A stretch of 64,000 bases of DNA from contig CM062297.1 in assembly GCA_031216915.1 (NCBI GenBank), forward strand, positions 532,912,971-532,976,970. The letters run 5' to 3'. Both the position numbers and the translations under genes were made by a program. Below are positions 32,840 to 43,391 of the stretch, in pieces; the first letter of the stretch is position 1, and the number at the start of each line of letters is the position of its first letter. The DNA comes from Pictodentalium vernedei. Its lineage: Eukaryota; Mollusca; Scaphopoda; Dentaliida; Dentaliidae. The notes beneath the pieces were generated by a model that was not told where the DNA came from, did no database searches, and worked only from the letters and a program-made list of their open reading frames with translations.

Positions 32840-33297
32840 GAACGCCAGGAAGTGGAGCAGTGTATATTTAACCCTTTACCTAACTTGAAAAGCAGACGAC
32901 ACTTGCCAAAAAAATTCTTGAATAACTAATTTTTTTCATTTTTTGTCTCAAAAACATAGGTTATGACCCCTCGTTGGAACGAGCTCGACGAGCTCGTTCC
33001 AACGAGGGGTCATAACCTATGTTTTTGAGACAAAAAATGAAAATATTTTGAAAATTAATTGGCGATTTTTGAGAATAGCGCTGGCCGGTTTTGGCCGTTA
33101 CGTTGGGTAAAGGGCTAATGTAGTAAACAAATTCTGTTTTACTGGTAAAATAGTACCAACTAAGCTTCACTTGGATGGAAGCCCTCTAAAGATGGCAACT
33201 TAGGTGTAAACGATTAGTTTATTTATTGATGTTGCGGTCATAATATATCTACAGATACTGAGAGTGATCTTATACACCAATAAATAAATAAATTTAT
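32840..33297 (+). mobile_element. SINE-like family D, copy 2, split by MITE A10
   Basis: GGAAGTGGAGCAGTGTATAT lies left of the MITE and TGTAGTAAACAAATTCTG right of it. Together they restore the family D order seen at 33648. Ends CTTATACACCAATAAATAAATAAAT. Confidence 0.75.
32868..33118 (+). mobile_element. TTAA MITE family A, copy A10
   Basis: TTAACCCTTTACCTAACTTG to GTTGGGTAAAGGGCTAA. Belongs to the subtype with GAAAATATTTTGAAAATT in the right arm (also 39605, 49309, 61870). Confidence 0.9.
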
Positions 33298-33647
33298 AGG
33301 GTTAGAATTAGCCCCTGGCTGAAGGATTAATTTATTTCCAACCCTCTTCACTTACATGTTCTCAACGGCGGCGTCTGTTTGCCGTCTGCCTCCGTGTTCT
33401 TTAGGCAAAGATAACAATTGTGCATATTATTTAAGACAGGGGCATAGCCAGGCGAAATGGAGTGGGGGTGACAAAATATTGCTCTGCTGCCATTGGCAGC
33501 AGAAAAATATCTTCTCCCCCTCCCCTCATTTCAATGGCAGCAGAGAAATAGTTTTTTCCTCCACTTCATTTTACCTCGTGTTGGGTCAAGAGCGTGTATG
33601 CCCTCTAGGTGAAAGAACTAAGAGGTGAAGGCATAACTTTGGCCCGT

Positions 33648-33841
33648 GGAAACCCCGAGAACAGAAGCAGTGCTTGTTTACTGTGGTAAACAAACTCTGT
33701 TTTACTGGTAAAATTGGACCCGGTCACCAATGCCTGGGGTGGAAGTCATCTAAAATGGGCAACATGGGTATAAACGATTGGCTGGTCTTGACTTTATATC
33801 CATGATTAGCAATTGTGCAGAATATGTGACCTTCAACACCA

Positions 33842-33873
<32 letters not shown>

Positions 33874-33875
33874 AT
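33648..33875 (+). mobile_element. SINE-like family D, copy 3
   Basis: GAAACCCCGAGAACAGAAGC, TTTACTGTGGTAAACAAACT, CAATGCCTGGGGTGGAAGTC, CATGATTAGCAATTGTGCAG, then GTGACCTTCAACACCATTAA and (AAAT)n. The tail is the type-2 tail also carried by family C copies at 26939 and 44213. Confidence 0.8.
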
Positions 33876-34738
33876 ATAGAAGGCATAACTTTAACAAAAT
33901 GACCCAAGAAATTTCGGTGTGAGACTGCATGAACCAGGTTCTGGTATTTGAGGCATATGTGTAATATGTATATAATGTTGAAATGTTCTAGGAAAATTGA
34001 GGGGACGAGTCTCCCCACCCCCACCCCCCCCCCCCCCTCTCTCAATCTTCCCCATGGCCAAGCCGCATCTTTTAGCGGGTTGTTACGACACTCAACAACT
34101 AACATGTTTTTGTCGGTATCAGTGAACAAACCATGTAAAAAAAATATTCAGCGGCCCGTTACGAAACTCGAGCCGATCAGTCAAAACAATGCTGTAAGAT
34201 TCTGGTGGCACATGGGGTGTTACTGGCTCGTAATTATAGCACCTGGGACGTTAAGCAATTTGATTCTACTTCTCTCTTTGAAAGTAGAGATGTCAGCTTG
34301 TTTTCGTCAGTACACGTGCGTCTGTAATTGATAGCGCTACTGGAGCGCGAGGCATGCACGCGGGCATTCTCATCTTTCGACGGATTATCAATTTTGTGCA
34401 TGTTTCCAATTAGTAGTATGTTATATGCTCCCCCGCGATAACACATAATTACACGGTGTCATAAAAGTAATATTTACGAATATTTCGTACCCATAAAGAC
34501 AATTGTGATTGGTTATACCTGCCATGTTTCTTAAACAAATACATTTTTTATATTTTATTGGAACATTCTATCATCACGCGCAATTATCCAAATTTTGACT
34601 TGTCTGTGTTCTGTGTCTATCTTCTGTGCTCCTCTCCAGGTACACCATCATCTTCCAGCCATAAAACTGTCCGACTCGATATGGCCCTGAGTGATAAAAA
34701 TTGCAGTAAAAACCTCAAAATAATATTACAATATTTCC
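33876..34738. other. No gene recognised; 14-C run
   Basis: C run at 34024-34037. The frame 33948-34331 crosses that run and shows no domain. Confidence 0.4.
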
Positions 34739-34990
34739 TTAACCCTTTACCTAACCTGAAAAGCAGACGACACTTGCAAAAATAATTCTTGAATAACTAA
34801 TTTTTTTCATTTTTTGTCTCAAAAACATAGGTTATGACCCCTCGTTGGAACGTGCTCGATGAGCTCGTTCCAACGAGGGGTCATAGCCTATGTTTTTGAG
34901 ACAAAAAATGAAAAAAATAATGAAAATTAATTGGCGATTTTTTAGAATAGCGCTGGCCGGTTTTGGCCGTTACGTTAGGTAAAGGGTTAA
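34739..34990 (+). mobile_element. TTAA MITE family A, copy A11
   Basis: TTAACCCTTTACCTAACCTG to GTTAGGTAAAGGGTTAA. Its right TTAA is also the left TTAA of A12. Confidence 0.92.
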
Positions 34991-35197
34991 CCCTTTATTC
35001 CGACAAGAAGTAGCAGACTTGCAAAAGAAAATCTTGAATAATTTCTTTTTCATTTTTTGTCTCAAAAACATAGCTTTTAACCCATCATTGGAACGAGCTC
35101 GTTATGTTTTTCAAACACAGAATGAAAATATAATATTTGACGGGAATTTTTTGTGAAGAGCGCTGGCCGATTTTTAGCGTTTCGTTGGGTAAAATAA
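34987..35197 (+). mobile_element. TTAA MITE family A, copy A12, abutting A11
   Basis: TTAACCCTTTATTCCGACAAG to TTCGTTGGGTAAAATAA. Half the hairpin core is gone (CGAGCTCGTTATGTTTTTC), so it is about 40 bp short. Head-to-tail with A11 through one shared TTAA. Confidence 0.8.
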
Positions 35198-35507
35198 TCG
35201 TGGTGGTTAATTTGTTAACCTGTTGGATACGAGTGCAGCACCAGTTTAAATACGCTGAGTGAAATCGGCAAATTGACTTGTCTCTGACTTTGATTTTTGG
35301 AAACCATTCTTAGTAGACATACTCATTGAACTTGAAGAATGGTCCTGTTTATCGTCCATTTGTGTTGCTCTTGGAACCATGGGATGGAAAACATTTAATA
35401 TTTTGTCACCAGCGAAAAGGAATGTTGCGACATATACCCTTACCTTCCAGCTTGGGGGGGGGGGCGTCTCCGCCTATTATCAAGTACTAATGTTTATAAG
35501 AAGAAAC

Positions 35508-35620
35508 TGTCCCACGTGGGGGCATGGTCGTACCGTGGTACTGCACATCGATGGTACACTCGCTGCTTTCAGCCCCTGCTAACTCCTTGTGGCGGGTTAG
35601 TACGTTGGAGAGCTGAAACG
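35508..35620 (+). mobile_element. SINE family C fragment
   Basis: GTCCCACGTGGGGGCATGGT, TACTGCACATCGATGGTACA, GGTTAGTACGTTGGAGAG: body only, no head or tail. An 11-G run lies just upstream (35454-35464). Confidence 0.65.
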
Positions 35621-36088
35621 GTTAAGGGGTTTTCTTGATCGATACAGTATGTTGATCATGCAAGTAAACAAGTATGTCAGCAAGTAACTTGCATGCTTTA
35701 CTCTGTCTCATATAATTAATGTGAGTCAGTGTGACAATGTTTGCCTGTTTTGGAGCAAGTTTGTTCCTTTGTTAACCCATTTTATACAGTAGTTCAAAAG
35801 TAACGTTTAATCGATCAATTACTTTTTGGATCGACCAAGATGTTTATCATTGATTAATCTATTAATCGGTTGACCGTTTCAGCTCTATATTCGTTATCTG
35901 AATTGACTGAGATTTGCTGATGCTACCAAAGGAGAATTCACCTCCGGAAAATACAGAATAAGTTGTTCTTGCATTATTCCACCACAAGGCCACACTGGCC
36001 TCTGGCAATGAGCTCGACAGTGGCATAGTTTTACAAAAACTAAATATCTACAGTAATTTTGTGACTTGTTCTAAACACACTTTAACCT

Positions 36089-36341
36089 TTAACCCTTTAC
36101 CTAACATGAAAAGCAGACGACACTTGCAAAAAAAATTCTTGAATAATTAATTTTTTTCATTTTTTGTCTCAAAAACATAGGTTATGACCCCTCGTTGGAA
36201 CGAGCTCGACGAGCTCGTTCCAACGAGGGGTCATAACCTATGTTTTTGAGACAAAAAATGAAAAAAATAATGAAAATTAATTGGCGATTTTTGAGAATAG
36301 CGCTGGCCGGTTTTTGGCCGTTACGTTGGGTAAAGGGTTAA
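36089..36341 (+). mobile_element. TTAA MITE family A, copy A13
   Basis: TTAACCCTTTACCTAACATG to GTTGGGTAAAGGGTTAA with an intact palindrome. Inserted in hAT-F copy 3 at CTTTAACC|AAGCCC. Confidence 0.92.
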
Positions 36342-36874
36342 AGCCCTATTTTCGTATGCAATCTCAGAGCATGTGCCCTGACCATACCATCTTCAAGGGG
36401 TCCTGCTGGCAATAAACAAAGCGCCTACATGGGCAGTGATTTCCAACAAGTCTTGGCTGCCTGCTAAGCAGTTGGGCATGTACAGGGTGTAGTCTAGTGA
36501 GAATTTAGGACAGTTGTCAAGACCCCTGAGGGTTAACAAAACTGAACAGAAAATCCACCACTTCTTTCATCAAAATTAACCCTTCAGCTACTGTCAACCA
36601 TCAACAGAGCCTTATAAATACTAATAGTGAATGTAAGAAAATTTGAAAATTCAGACCGTTTCGGTATTCAATGATTGGTTCGTTTCGTTTTTTCGGTATA
36701 TTGCCCATCTCTAATGTGCAGGTTGTAGTCCAGTGGGAATTCAGGACAATTATACAGACCTTTGAGGGTTAACAAAACTGAAAAGAAAATCGGTCATTTC
36801 TTTCATGAAAATGAACACTCAACTTGCTATCGGGCATGAACAAAGCCTAAAAAAATAGTAAATGTAGGAATTTT

Positions 36875-37114
36875 TTAATCCTTGACCCAAAGCAGACGAT
36901 ATCAAAATTTATTATTTTAAATATCATTTTTTAAAAAAATTCAAAATATTTAAACAAACCTATATCATGTGACCCCTCATTGGAACGAGCTCGTTCCAAA
37001 CAGGGGTCACATGATATGGTTTTGTTGAAATTTTTTGAAAAATAATATTTTTTCTGCTGCTGAATTTGCATATTACGCGGGCGGATGCGGCCGATTCGTT
37101 GGGTAAAGGGTTAA
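36875..37114 (-). mobile_element. TTAA MITE family B, copy B3
   Basis: TTAATCCTTGACCCAAAGCAG to ATTCGTTGGGTAAAGGGTTAA; short hairpin centre GGAACGAGCTCGTTCC. Inserted in the duplicated half of hAT-F copy 3. Confidence 0.85.
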
Positions 37115-37587
37115 AATGCGGACGGTTTCTGTATTAAATGATTGGTTCGGTTCGGTTTTTTGATATCTCCATGATATCGGTATATCGGTTCGGTTTTTAA
37201 GTATATTGCCCATCTCAAGTCGTAGGCTATGGACGAAGAAATTGCAAGGGTCGTCTTCTATTTGAGAAGGGTCAGTGAGTTAAATGGAGGGCGGTAAGTT
37301 TCCAGATAGCTTAATACATTTAGTATTAACTCAAATGGTAGGCATATGTGCATGAATGTAGACAGCACCTTTCCCTAAAATGCCTTCCGAGTTTAGCTGG
37401 AATACACACATAATTACATAACGATTATCAGTTCGTAACGACAGCACTTGAACACTCGGGGACCGCCCATGAAACAACATAAAAGATGTTGAATATTAAC
37501 ATCGCGTTTAATAGTCCTCCGGCGATCTCTCGAGACAGAACACCCATGAAGCTGTAAAGTCTCTTTACCCTCTCGAGAAATTCCACG

Positions 37588-37944
37588 ATGAAGCGTTTTG
37601 TTATTTCTGTTCAACTAATGTCACACGCGGTGTTGCTCGCCTTACTGTCTGTTGCGTTGCCAGGAAAAACTGGAACTCATCGAGGTTTCATCTTCAACAC
37701 AAGATGTTATTATCTTTTAACCCGTGCAGTCATCGATAGGGGCGCAAAAAACTACATTCTCAAGGAGGACATCTCTCCTCTCCTCTTGGTTCTTGTATCT
37801 TTCGATACAAGAAAAATGTACAACCATCTCTGCATCAGGGCTGATCGAAAAATCACAATTGCCGAACAGCAAACCCTGCCGCGCAGAGGTCTATTAACAG
37901 GTCTTAGTCGTTTCTACCCCGTGTGGCTTAATAAGACCGCCTGA
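37588..37944 (+). CDS. Hypothetical 118-residue frame with signal-peptide-like start
   Basis: ATG-started frame with MKRFVISVQLMSHAVLLALL then SVALPGKTG, which looks like a signal peptide (basic start, about 15 hydrophobic residues, small residues near 23-26). The rest is mixed and ends SRFYPVWLNKTA, TGA. It lies outside the repeats I recognise. An internal inverted repeat CTTGTATC...GATACAAG spans residues 69-75. I recognise no family; it may be a small secreted protein, a first exon or chance. Confidence 0.25.
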   Translation: MKRFVISVQLMSHAVLLALLSVALPGKTGTHRGFIFNTRCYYLLTRAVIDRGAKNYILKEDISPLLLVLVSFDTRKMYNHLCIRADRKITIAEQQTLPRRGLLTGLSRFYPVWLNKTA

Positions 37945-38023
37945 TGTAATACTGGCTACGCGATTGCGGGGCAGATCACGTAGTATACCGGGGGGGGGGG
38001 GGGTACGTAGGGGGGTTAATTGT

Positions 38024-38213
38024 GGGAACCCCGAAAGTGGAGCAGTGCTTGTTTACTTTTATGATTTCCTGCTAAAATGGGATTCGACCTGGGATTGAAG
38101 TCCTCTAAAGTGGGCAGTATAGGTATAAGCGATTGTCTAAACTCGACTTTGTCCCTATGCTGCGGTCACGAGATAGCCAAAGATACTGAAAGTGACCTTA
38201 AACACCCACAAAT
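38024..38213 (+). mobile_element. SINE-like family D, copy 4
   Basis: GGAACCCCGAAAGTGGAGCA, TTGAAGTCCTCTAAAGTGGG, CTGAAAGTGACCTTAAACAC. A 14-G run lies just upstream (37990-38003). Confidence 0.78.
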
Positions 38214-38547
38214 AAACACTTTTCTGTTATCAATTGAATATTTTGGCCTCGACCATAAAATTTTCTTTCACACAAAAGTTTATGCATACCGGGGAGTGAA
38301 ACGGTAAATCACCAGATAAATCTCCATTTTAAGTTTTATTTTTAAATTGTTCAGGGGATGGGAGAGAGAAATGCTTCAGGATCTCCCAAACCCGACCCGG
38401 TACCCTTCTGTGTTACTTGACACTTCAGCCCATATTTGCCCCTGTTCTTAATCCTTTTACTGCCAATTTAGCCATATATGGAGGACCTCTATATGCGCTT
38501 GTATGTGAGGAAGTTTAATACAATTTATGACATACTTGAAACTCTAT

Positions 38548-38606
38548 CATCTGATTAATTGTTGGAAAGGGATTCTCTGGGCCCTTTCCAACTATTAATC
38601 AGATGG
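38548..38606. repeat. Hairpin P, copy 2
   Basis: ATCTGATTAATTGTTGGAAA pairs with TTTCCAACTATTAATCAGAT. The stem GTTGGAAAGG is shared with 28540-28583. Confidence 0.65.
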
Positions 38607-38685
38607 TAGGTTTGTTCTGCGCATACCAGAACGTGCAGATAGTCATCATAAAATAGGTGACAATAGTCACTTTCGGCAGCGTACA

Positions 38686-38943
38686 GTACGTGGAGAGTCT
38701 ATTATCACTAAATCACCTGCAGAGTGGAGATTCCACCCGAGGAATAATTGCATATTTGTTGCAAAGCATAACCAGCACCAGCAAAGTTTCAGCCAATGGA
38801 CCTCCGGGTTAAACCCGAAGGACCATTGGCTGAAACATTGCTTGTGTTTTTTGTCGATATGTACAACATTTGAAAGTTATAGCTTGGGTGATAACTCCAC
38901 TCCGCGGGTGATTTAGTTACAATCCACTCTCCACGTACTGTAA
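38686..38943. mobile_element. TA-flanked MITE family J, copy 1
   Basis: TACAGTACGTGGAGAGT (left) and ACTCTCCACGTACTGTA (right) form perfect ends with TA at the borders, as for Tc1/mariner-type MITEs. The second stem ATCACC...GAGTGGAGATTC / ACTCCACTC...GGTGAT and the inner hairpin TTTCAGCCAATGGACC / GGACCATTGGCTGAAA make it foldback throughout. Confidence 0.75.
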
Positions 38944-39136
38944 GTGTTAAAGCAAGCACAAACGTGGCTTAACGCTTAATTCAGACAGAGTGAATTACTA
39001 CTATAATTACTACTGTAATACACCGATGTGATATGGTATTCCGTCTAATAATTCAGAATTTTCACTTACTGAGTAAATCAGAAGAAGGCGTTGCTGTCTT
39101 TAGTCCACTGGTCGTCAGATGCAACCTGGCATCCCC

Positions 39137-39312
39137 GTGAAAACTTCCGATATGAAGCAGCGCTTGATTACTGGTCAACAAATTATGTTTTCTGATGTAA
39201 TAAAGCCATGCGATTGGTCTTTGACGGACAGTATAGGTGTAATCCATTTACAAAACATTTTACTTGTGTTCAAGTCATGATACACCCATAGATGCTAAAC
39301 GTAACCTAACAA
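39137..39312 (+). mobile_element. SINE-like family D, diverged copy
   Basis: CCGATATGAAGCAGCGCTTG, TTTTCTGATG, GACAGTATAGGTGTAATCCA, ACCCATAGATGCTAAACGTA keep family D order; a middle part is missing and there is no A-rich tail. Confidence 0.5.
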
Positions 39313-39604
39313 TATTTTTTCTCTCTGTTTTTTAACAAAAACTATTCCCAATTCTTCATAGCGTTACTCCGATATCTTACCTGTGCCATGTATGGACCTC
39401 TTCCAACCTAAAACCCGGGAACGACTTAGCCCACCGGGCAGTCGGGCAGTTGCTCGGTAACTTCTTCTCCGTATATTTAAAAATACAAAAACAGGTTTCA
39501 GACTTTGTCACACTGCCCGCCTTTTTAAACTTAGAAGAAGGAAAATGGAAAAAATACATTATACTGTCATCTCCCAAAAATTAGCCCTTTAAGTCATGTG
39601 TTGT

Positions 39605-39856
39605 TTAACCCTTTACCTAACATGAAAAGCAGACGACACTTGCAAAAAAAAATTCTTGAATAATTAATTTTTTTCATTTTTTGTCTCAAAAACATAGGTT
39701 ATGACCCCTCGTTGGAACGAGCTCGACGAGCTCGTTCCAACGAGAGGTCATAACCTATGTTTTTGAGACAAAAAATGAAAATATTTTGAAAATTAATTGG
39801 CGATTTTTGAGAATAGCACTGGCCGGTTTTGGCCGTTACGTTGGGTAAAGGGTTAA
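39605..39856 (+). mobile_element. TTAA MITE family A, copy A14
   Basis: TTAACCCTTTACCTAACATG to GTTGGGTAAAGGGTTAA, intact palindrome, GAAAATATTTTG subtype. Its right TTAA is the left TTAA of B4. Confidence 0.92.
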
Positions 39857-40023
39857 CCCTTTTCTTAACGAATCGTCGCATTCGCCCGCGTATTTATATA
39901 TATATTTTTTCCAAAATTTTCAACAAAACCATATCATGTGACCCCTCATTGGAACGAGCTCGTTGAGCTCGTTCGAGTAAAGGGCCACATGCCACGGATT
40001 TGTTCAATTTTGTCATACTTTTA
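39853..40023 (+). mobile_element. TTAA MITE family B, copy B4, right part lost
   Basis: TTAACCCTTTTCTTAACGAATC, ACCATATCATGTGACCCCTC, GGAACGAGCTCGTTGAGCTC, then the second arm decays after GGGCCACATG. It shares a TTAA with A14: two families side by side. Confidence 0.75.
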
Positions 40024-40293
40024 TACCCCCTCCCCGAACCGTGTCTGATATGCCCGATAATCTTCAGATGCCAATTCGACCAAACCAAATCGACGGAACA
40101 TGGTGGTATAATTATAATTAATCATTATTATTAATAATTATAATCGTAACTAAAATCATTCTGCGCCCATTCTTCGTTTCAACATTTTCCCAGGAGAAAA
40201 AGGGAACTCAAGTCTCCCCAACCAGCGATACCGTCAACATATTTAACTTGACTACTGTTCACCAAGAAACACTTCATTCAAATGCCATTATTT

Positions 40294-40339
40294 CCGACAC
40301 GAGGTGACCCAGGCTGTCGAAAGTGTCTTTAAACTTCAA

Positions 40340-40393
<54 letters not shown>
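40294..40393 (+). mobile_element. SINE family C tail with long (AAAT)n
   Basis: TTTCCGACACGAGGTGACCC, GTGTCTTTAAACTTCAATAA, then about 13 AAAT units. The body is absent. Confidence 0.75.
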
Positions 40394-40395
<2 letters not shown>

Positions 40396-40964
40396 GCCAT
40401 TATCTCGGTTAGCATATGGGCTATTTCAGCTGGACATGGACATGAACATTTTATTACTGAAATAAATTCAAGTATAATGATTTTTTTTTATTAATCTTGG
40501 AACAAAAGTTTAAGCTTAAATGCGCTTCGGTATAGAATAATTTTGTTCAGTTATCAAGAACATACGCGTGAATGGCATGATATAGTCTTTTGAGAACGGA
40601 AATAGAGAAAAACAGTGCGCTGTCGATAAAACGTCAATGAAAAAAAAGAGAACATCAAAAAACCCTTTCGACAGATGAGGTCTGTTTCCAACAAAACGTT
40701 AACGAAAAAAGGAGAAATCCTCAACTTTTTAGACAGATGAAGTCTATTTCCAACGAACTGTTACGAGAATTGGCCGTAAATTTTCGTTTTACATTCAGAT
40801 CAAGGAATGCGGAGAATCTTGCGAATGAGAAAAGCATCTTCATTGCAGGTATGTGGTGGCGGACCCAATGAAGGGAATTAGTGCAGAATGCGCTAATAGA
40901 ATAACCACGCACAAGAACGAAATACGGTAGTAGTCAGAAAGAAGGCACAGTAAGAGCGGATTAA
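40394..40964. other. No gene recognised
   Basis: A weak direct duplication (AACGTCAATGAAAAAAAAG / AACGTTAACGAAAAAAGG with GACAGATGA following, about 40628-40745). Nothing else. Confidence 0.4.
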
Positions 40965-41400
40965 CACTACACCACTCACAGTGTGGACTTCCACCCAGGC
41001 AATAGTTTAACACATTTCTCCGTGGGAACCGCCGAAAGGGGCCAGTGCTTCTTTATTGTGGTTAACAAGTTCAGTTGTGGTCTTAAAGATTGTATCCGGT
41101 AACAAACATCTGGGGTGAAAGTCCCCTAAAGTGAGCGACATTGTATAAACGATTAAGTAAACTTATCGGAAACTTTTGTTACGTTCGTGTTATCGTGATG
41201 TAGCCATAGATGTTGAAAGTGGCATTAAACATCAGTAAATAATGATTACTCTTGATATTCAGCGACAAACAGCACAAGCAACGTTTCAGCCAATGGACTT
41301 CTGGTTAAACCGCAAGTCCATTGATTGAAACTGTTTGTGCCTTCTCTGTCTTCTAACAGCATACCATGAGTTATTTACCGGATTGATTTTCACTCCATGT
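40965..41400. mobile_element. MITE family J, decayed copy split by a family D SINE
   Basis: CACTCACAGTGTGGACTTCC resembles the second stem of family J. After the inserted SINE (41021-41241) come AGCAACGTTTCAGCCAATGG / CCATTGATTGAAACTG and TTTTCACTCCATG, matching the inner hairpin and right stem of 38686-38943. Confidence 0.55.
41021..41241 (+). mobile_element. SINE-like family D, copy 5
   Basis: CGTGGGAACCGCCGAAAGGG, ATCTGGGGTGAAAGTCCCCT, GTGGCATTAAACATCAGTAA. Nested in a J element. Confidence 0.72.
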
Positions 41401-41951
41401 TTATTTTACAAAAAAAGGAGTTGTGGAACAAAGTTAAAAAGATCGAACCCATTTCCTCTTCGCTGACGAGTTAAAAACTCGGCATCACTTCTTGGAATGT
41501 TCTTCGTGACCATTTCTTGCACTTGACACCTCATTCGAACGTCCTCGTCGGGGTTATCCCATTACGAATTCAAATAGAGATACATTAAAATAACTATGAG
41601 AAAATGAAAGTGATTGTAATAAAGAATACTTTGTTGTCATCTCATTTGCTTTCTGTCGAAACAGGCTTAGGGTCCGTTGGTATTTGCATGGCCAAAATTG
41701 TGTACGTCACATTCTGTTGTAGAATGTTACGTTTAGAACAATCAGCATATATACAGAGGATAAATACTGTTTTTGAGAAAACAGGGGTGGGGAGCCGGGG
41801 GTACAGGGGGCACGTGCGCCCCCCCCCCCCCCGCCCACATACTTTGTCACCAATTATAAGTATCCGAACGGCATTTTCTAACATAACGTACACAACCCCT
41901 ATAGATATGGTCCCTACACATCATCAATACATGTATGACCACAATGATTTT
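41401..41951. other. Unassigned; 14-C run
   Basis: C run at 41819-41832 after GGGGGCACGTGCG. The frames 41604-41957 (+) and 41642-41893 (-) cross it and are not supported. Confidence 0.4.
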
Positions 41952-42181
41952 CTTTGAACCCGAGAGGCCACTTTTCCGTCCAATGAACGTGATACTTTAT
42001 AAATTCATTAAGTATGATAGCTGGTAAGGGAACTGTGGGGAAGACCAATCAATATTTTCAACGTGCAGCCCTGAGGCTGCACGTTGAAAATATTAATTGG
42101 TTTACCCACAAATAATGAACATGGCCTCTTCCAATTGCTGCCATTGATATGGCATGGAAGGTACCACCAGGCAAGGGTTAA
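41952..42181 (-). mobile_element. TTAA MITE family G, copy G4
   Basis: Left end worn (CTTTGAACCCGAGAGG), right end GGCAAGGGTTAA. The perfect central hairpin TATTTTCAACGTGCAGCC / GGCTGCACGTTGAAAATA (about 42051-42092) defines the family stem. Arms CATTAAGTATGATAG and CAATTGCTGCCATTGA recur in G1 and G2. Confidence 0.75.
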
Positions 42182-42837
42182 GTTAAAAACAAAACAAAAT
42201 AAATTACGATTGTGGTTAGTTGTCTTAGATAAGGTGGCTTCAAGGGTGAGGGGAGGGGGTAGCGTATATAAATTTATATACATAGCATGAATACACCGCA
42301 CCCGCCACTCATTGCACCCACCCCCCCCCCCCAAAGAAAGTGGTGTGATCCCCCCCACCCCCACCCCCCCCCCCCACACACACACCTTTTTGGAGCTTCC
42401 GCTGCCTCTTTGAGAAGGTACACGGATTATCTCACGAGCTACTGCAAGGAAATATAAGTTTTCACAAATAGCAGAAAGGCGCCAATGAATACTTGACGCT
42501 CAGTCTATTTTTCCAAAGGACCATGGAATCGAGAACGTAATGCACGTCACTTCCGGGGATGTATTATCTTATATCTATTTCTAAAGATGCGCTCCAAAAA
42601 GAGGAGGCAATTAAAAGATCCCCAAAAGAGGTTAACTGTGTACTGTTTTCTGTTTTGGATGAAGGTTGAAATTGAAAAAAAGTAAGTCGCGCCATCTCGA
42701 GTGTTGATTACAGTGGAAAACGTGTGCCAAATTTCATGAGTGTAGGTAGAGGGGGAAATACCCTAAAAAGGTGTGTTGGAGGAAAAAAATAAAGAAAAAT
42801 AAAGTCTGACCGATCGCATTAAGTTATTTCAGCTTCT
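42182..42837. other. C-rich tract, no gene recognised
   Basis: C runs at 42321-42332 and in 42349-42375, with a short CA run. The frame 42008-42385 is an artefact of these. Confidence 0.4.
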
Positions 42838-43373
42838 CAAAAGCCAATTTAGGCCAAGGAATAAATGAATTTATGGGGGAAACTAACTGCCAGCTTGTTT
42901 GAGTCCCAGCTGTATACTCCACAAGTCGGCTTTCCGGGTTCGTTCCAGTGACCCCCAGTTGACCAGTGGAAAGTTTGTGTTTAGTTATCTGCGCCCTTTT
43001 TGGCAAAATTATTCATAATTTAGGGAAAGGTTTCTTAATTACCTGAGCATTACATGGCTACAGGTACTCTTGGTCATTGATATTTTTATTCAATATTTCT
43101 ATTGGTTCAATAAACAAACCGGTCACTCAGTGAGTGGCACATTATCATCAAAACTAAGGCTTGTTATTTTTACCAAAGTAGCTTCTCCCCGGGGTAAGGG
43201 TTAAAAGGTTTTTATCAGGAGTGGTTTCTTCCATAAAGCCAATTTAGGCCAGGGCATAAATGAATTTATGGGGAAACTAACTGCCAGCTTGTTTGAGACC
43301 CAGTTGTAAACGTAGCCTATCCCCAGAGTTAGGGTGAAAAGGTTTTCATCAGGAGGGGTTTCTTCCATAAATG
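42838..43373 (+). repeat. Two pairs of direct duplications
   Basis: AAGCCAATTTAGGCCAAGGA...CTTGTTTGAG (about 42841-42904) recurs at about 43237-43298. CCGGGGTAAGGGTTAAAAGG...TTTCTTCCATAAA (43188-43238) recurs at about 43320-43372. Local duplications of unknown origin. Confidence 0.75.
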
Positions 43374-43391
43374 ACTAAAATATTTGCATGA

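Larger units (their letters stand above)
35884..37216 (+). mobile_element. hAT-like family F, copy 3, with two nested MITEs and a repeated right half
   Basis: Starts inside family F (TATTCGTTATCTGAATTGAC) and is followed by MITE A13. A first right end, CGGTATATTGCCCATCTC, lies at about 36699-36716. The right half then repeats (CAGTGGGAATTCAGGACAAT...) with MITE B3 inside it and ends again GTATATTGCCCATCTC at 37216. The left end is missing. Confidence 0.75.

Noticed and set aside
34733-34757. TTTCCTTAACCCTTTAC, which resembles a U12 branch site followed by an AC acceptor
   Set aside because: It is created by the border of MITE A11 and no channel-like exon follows.
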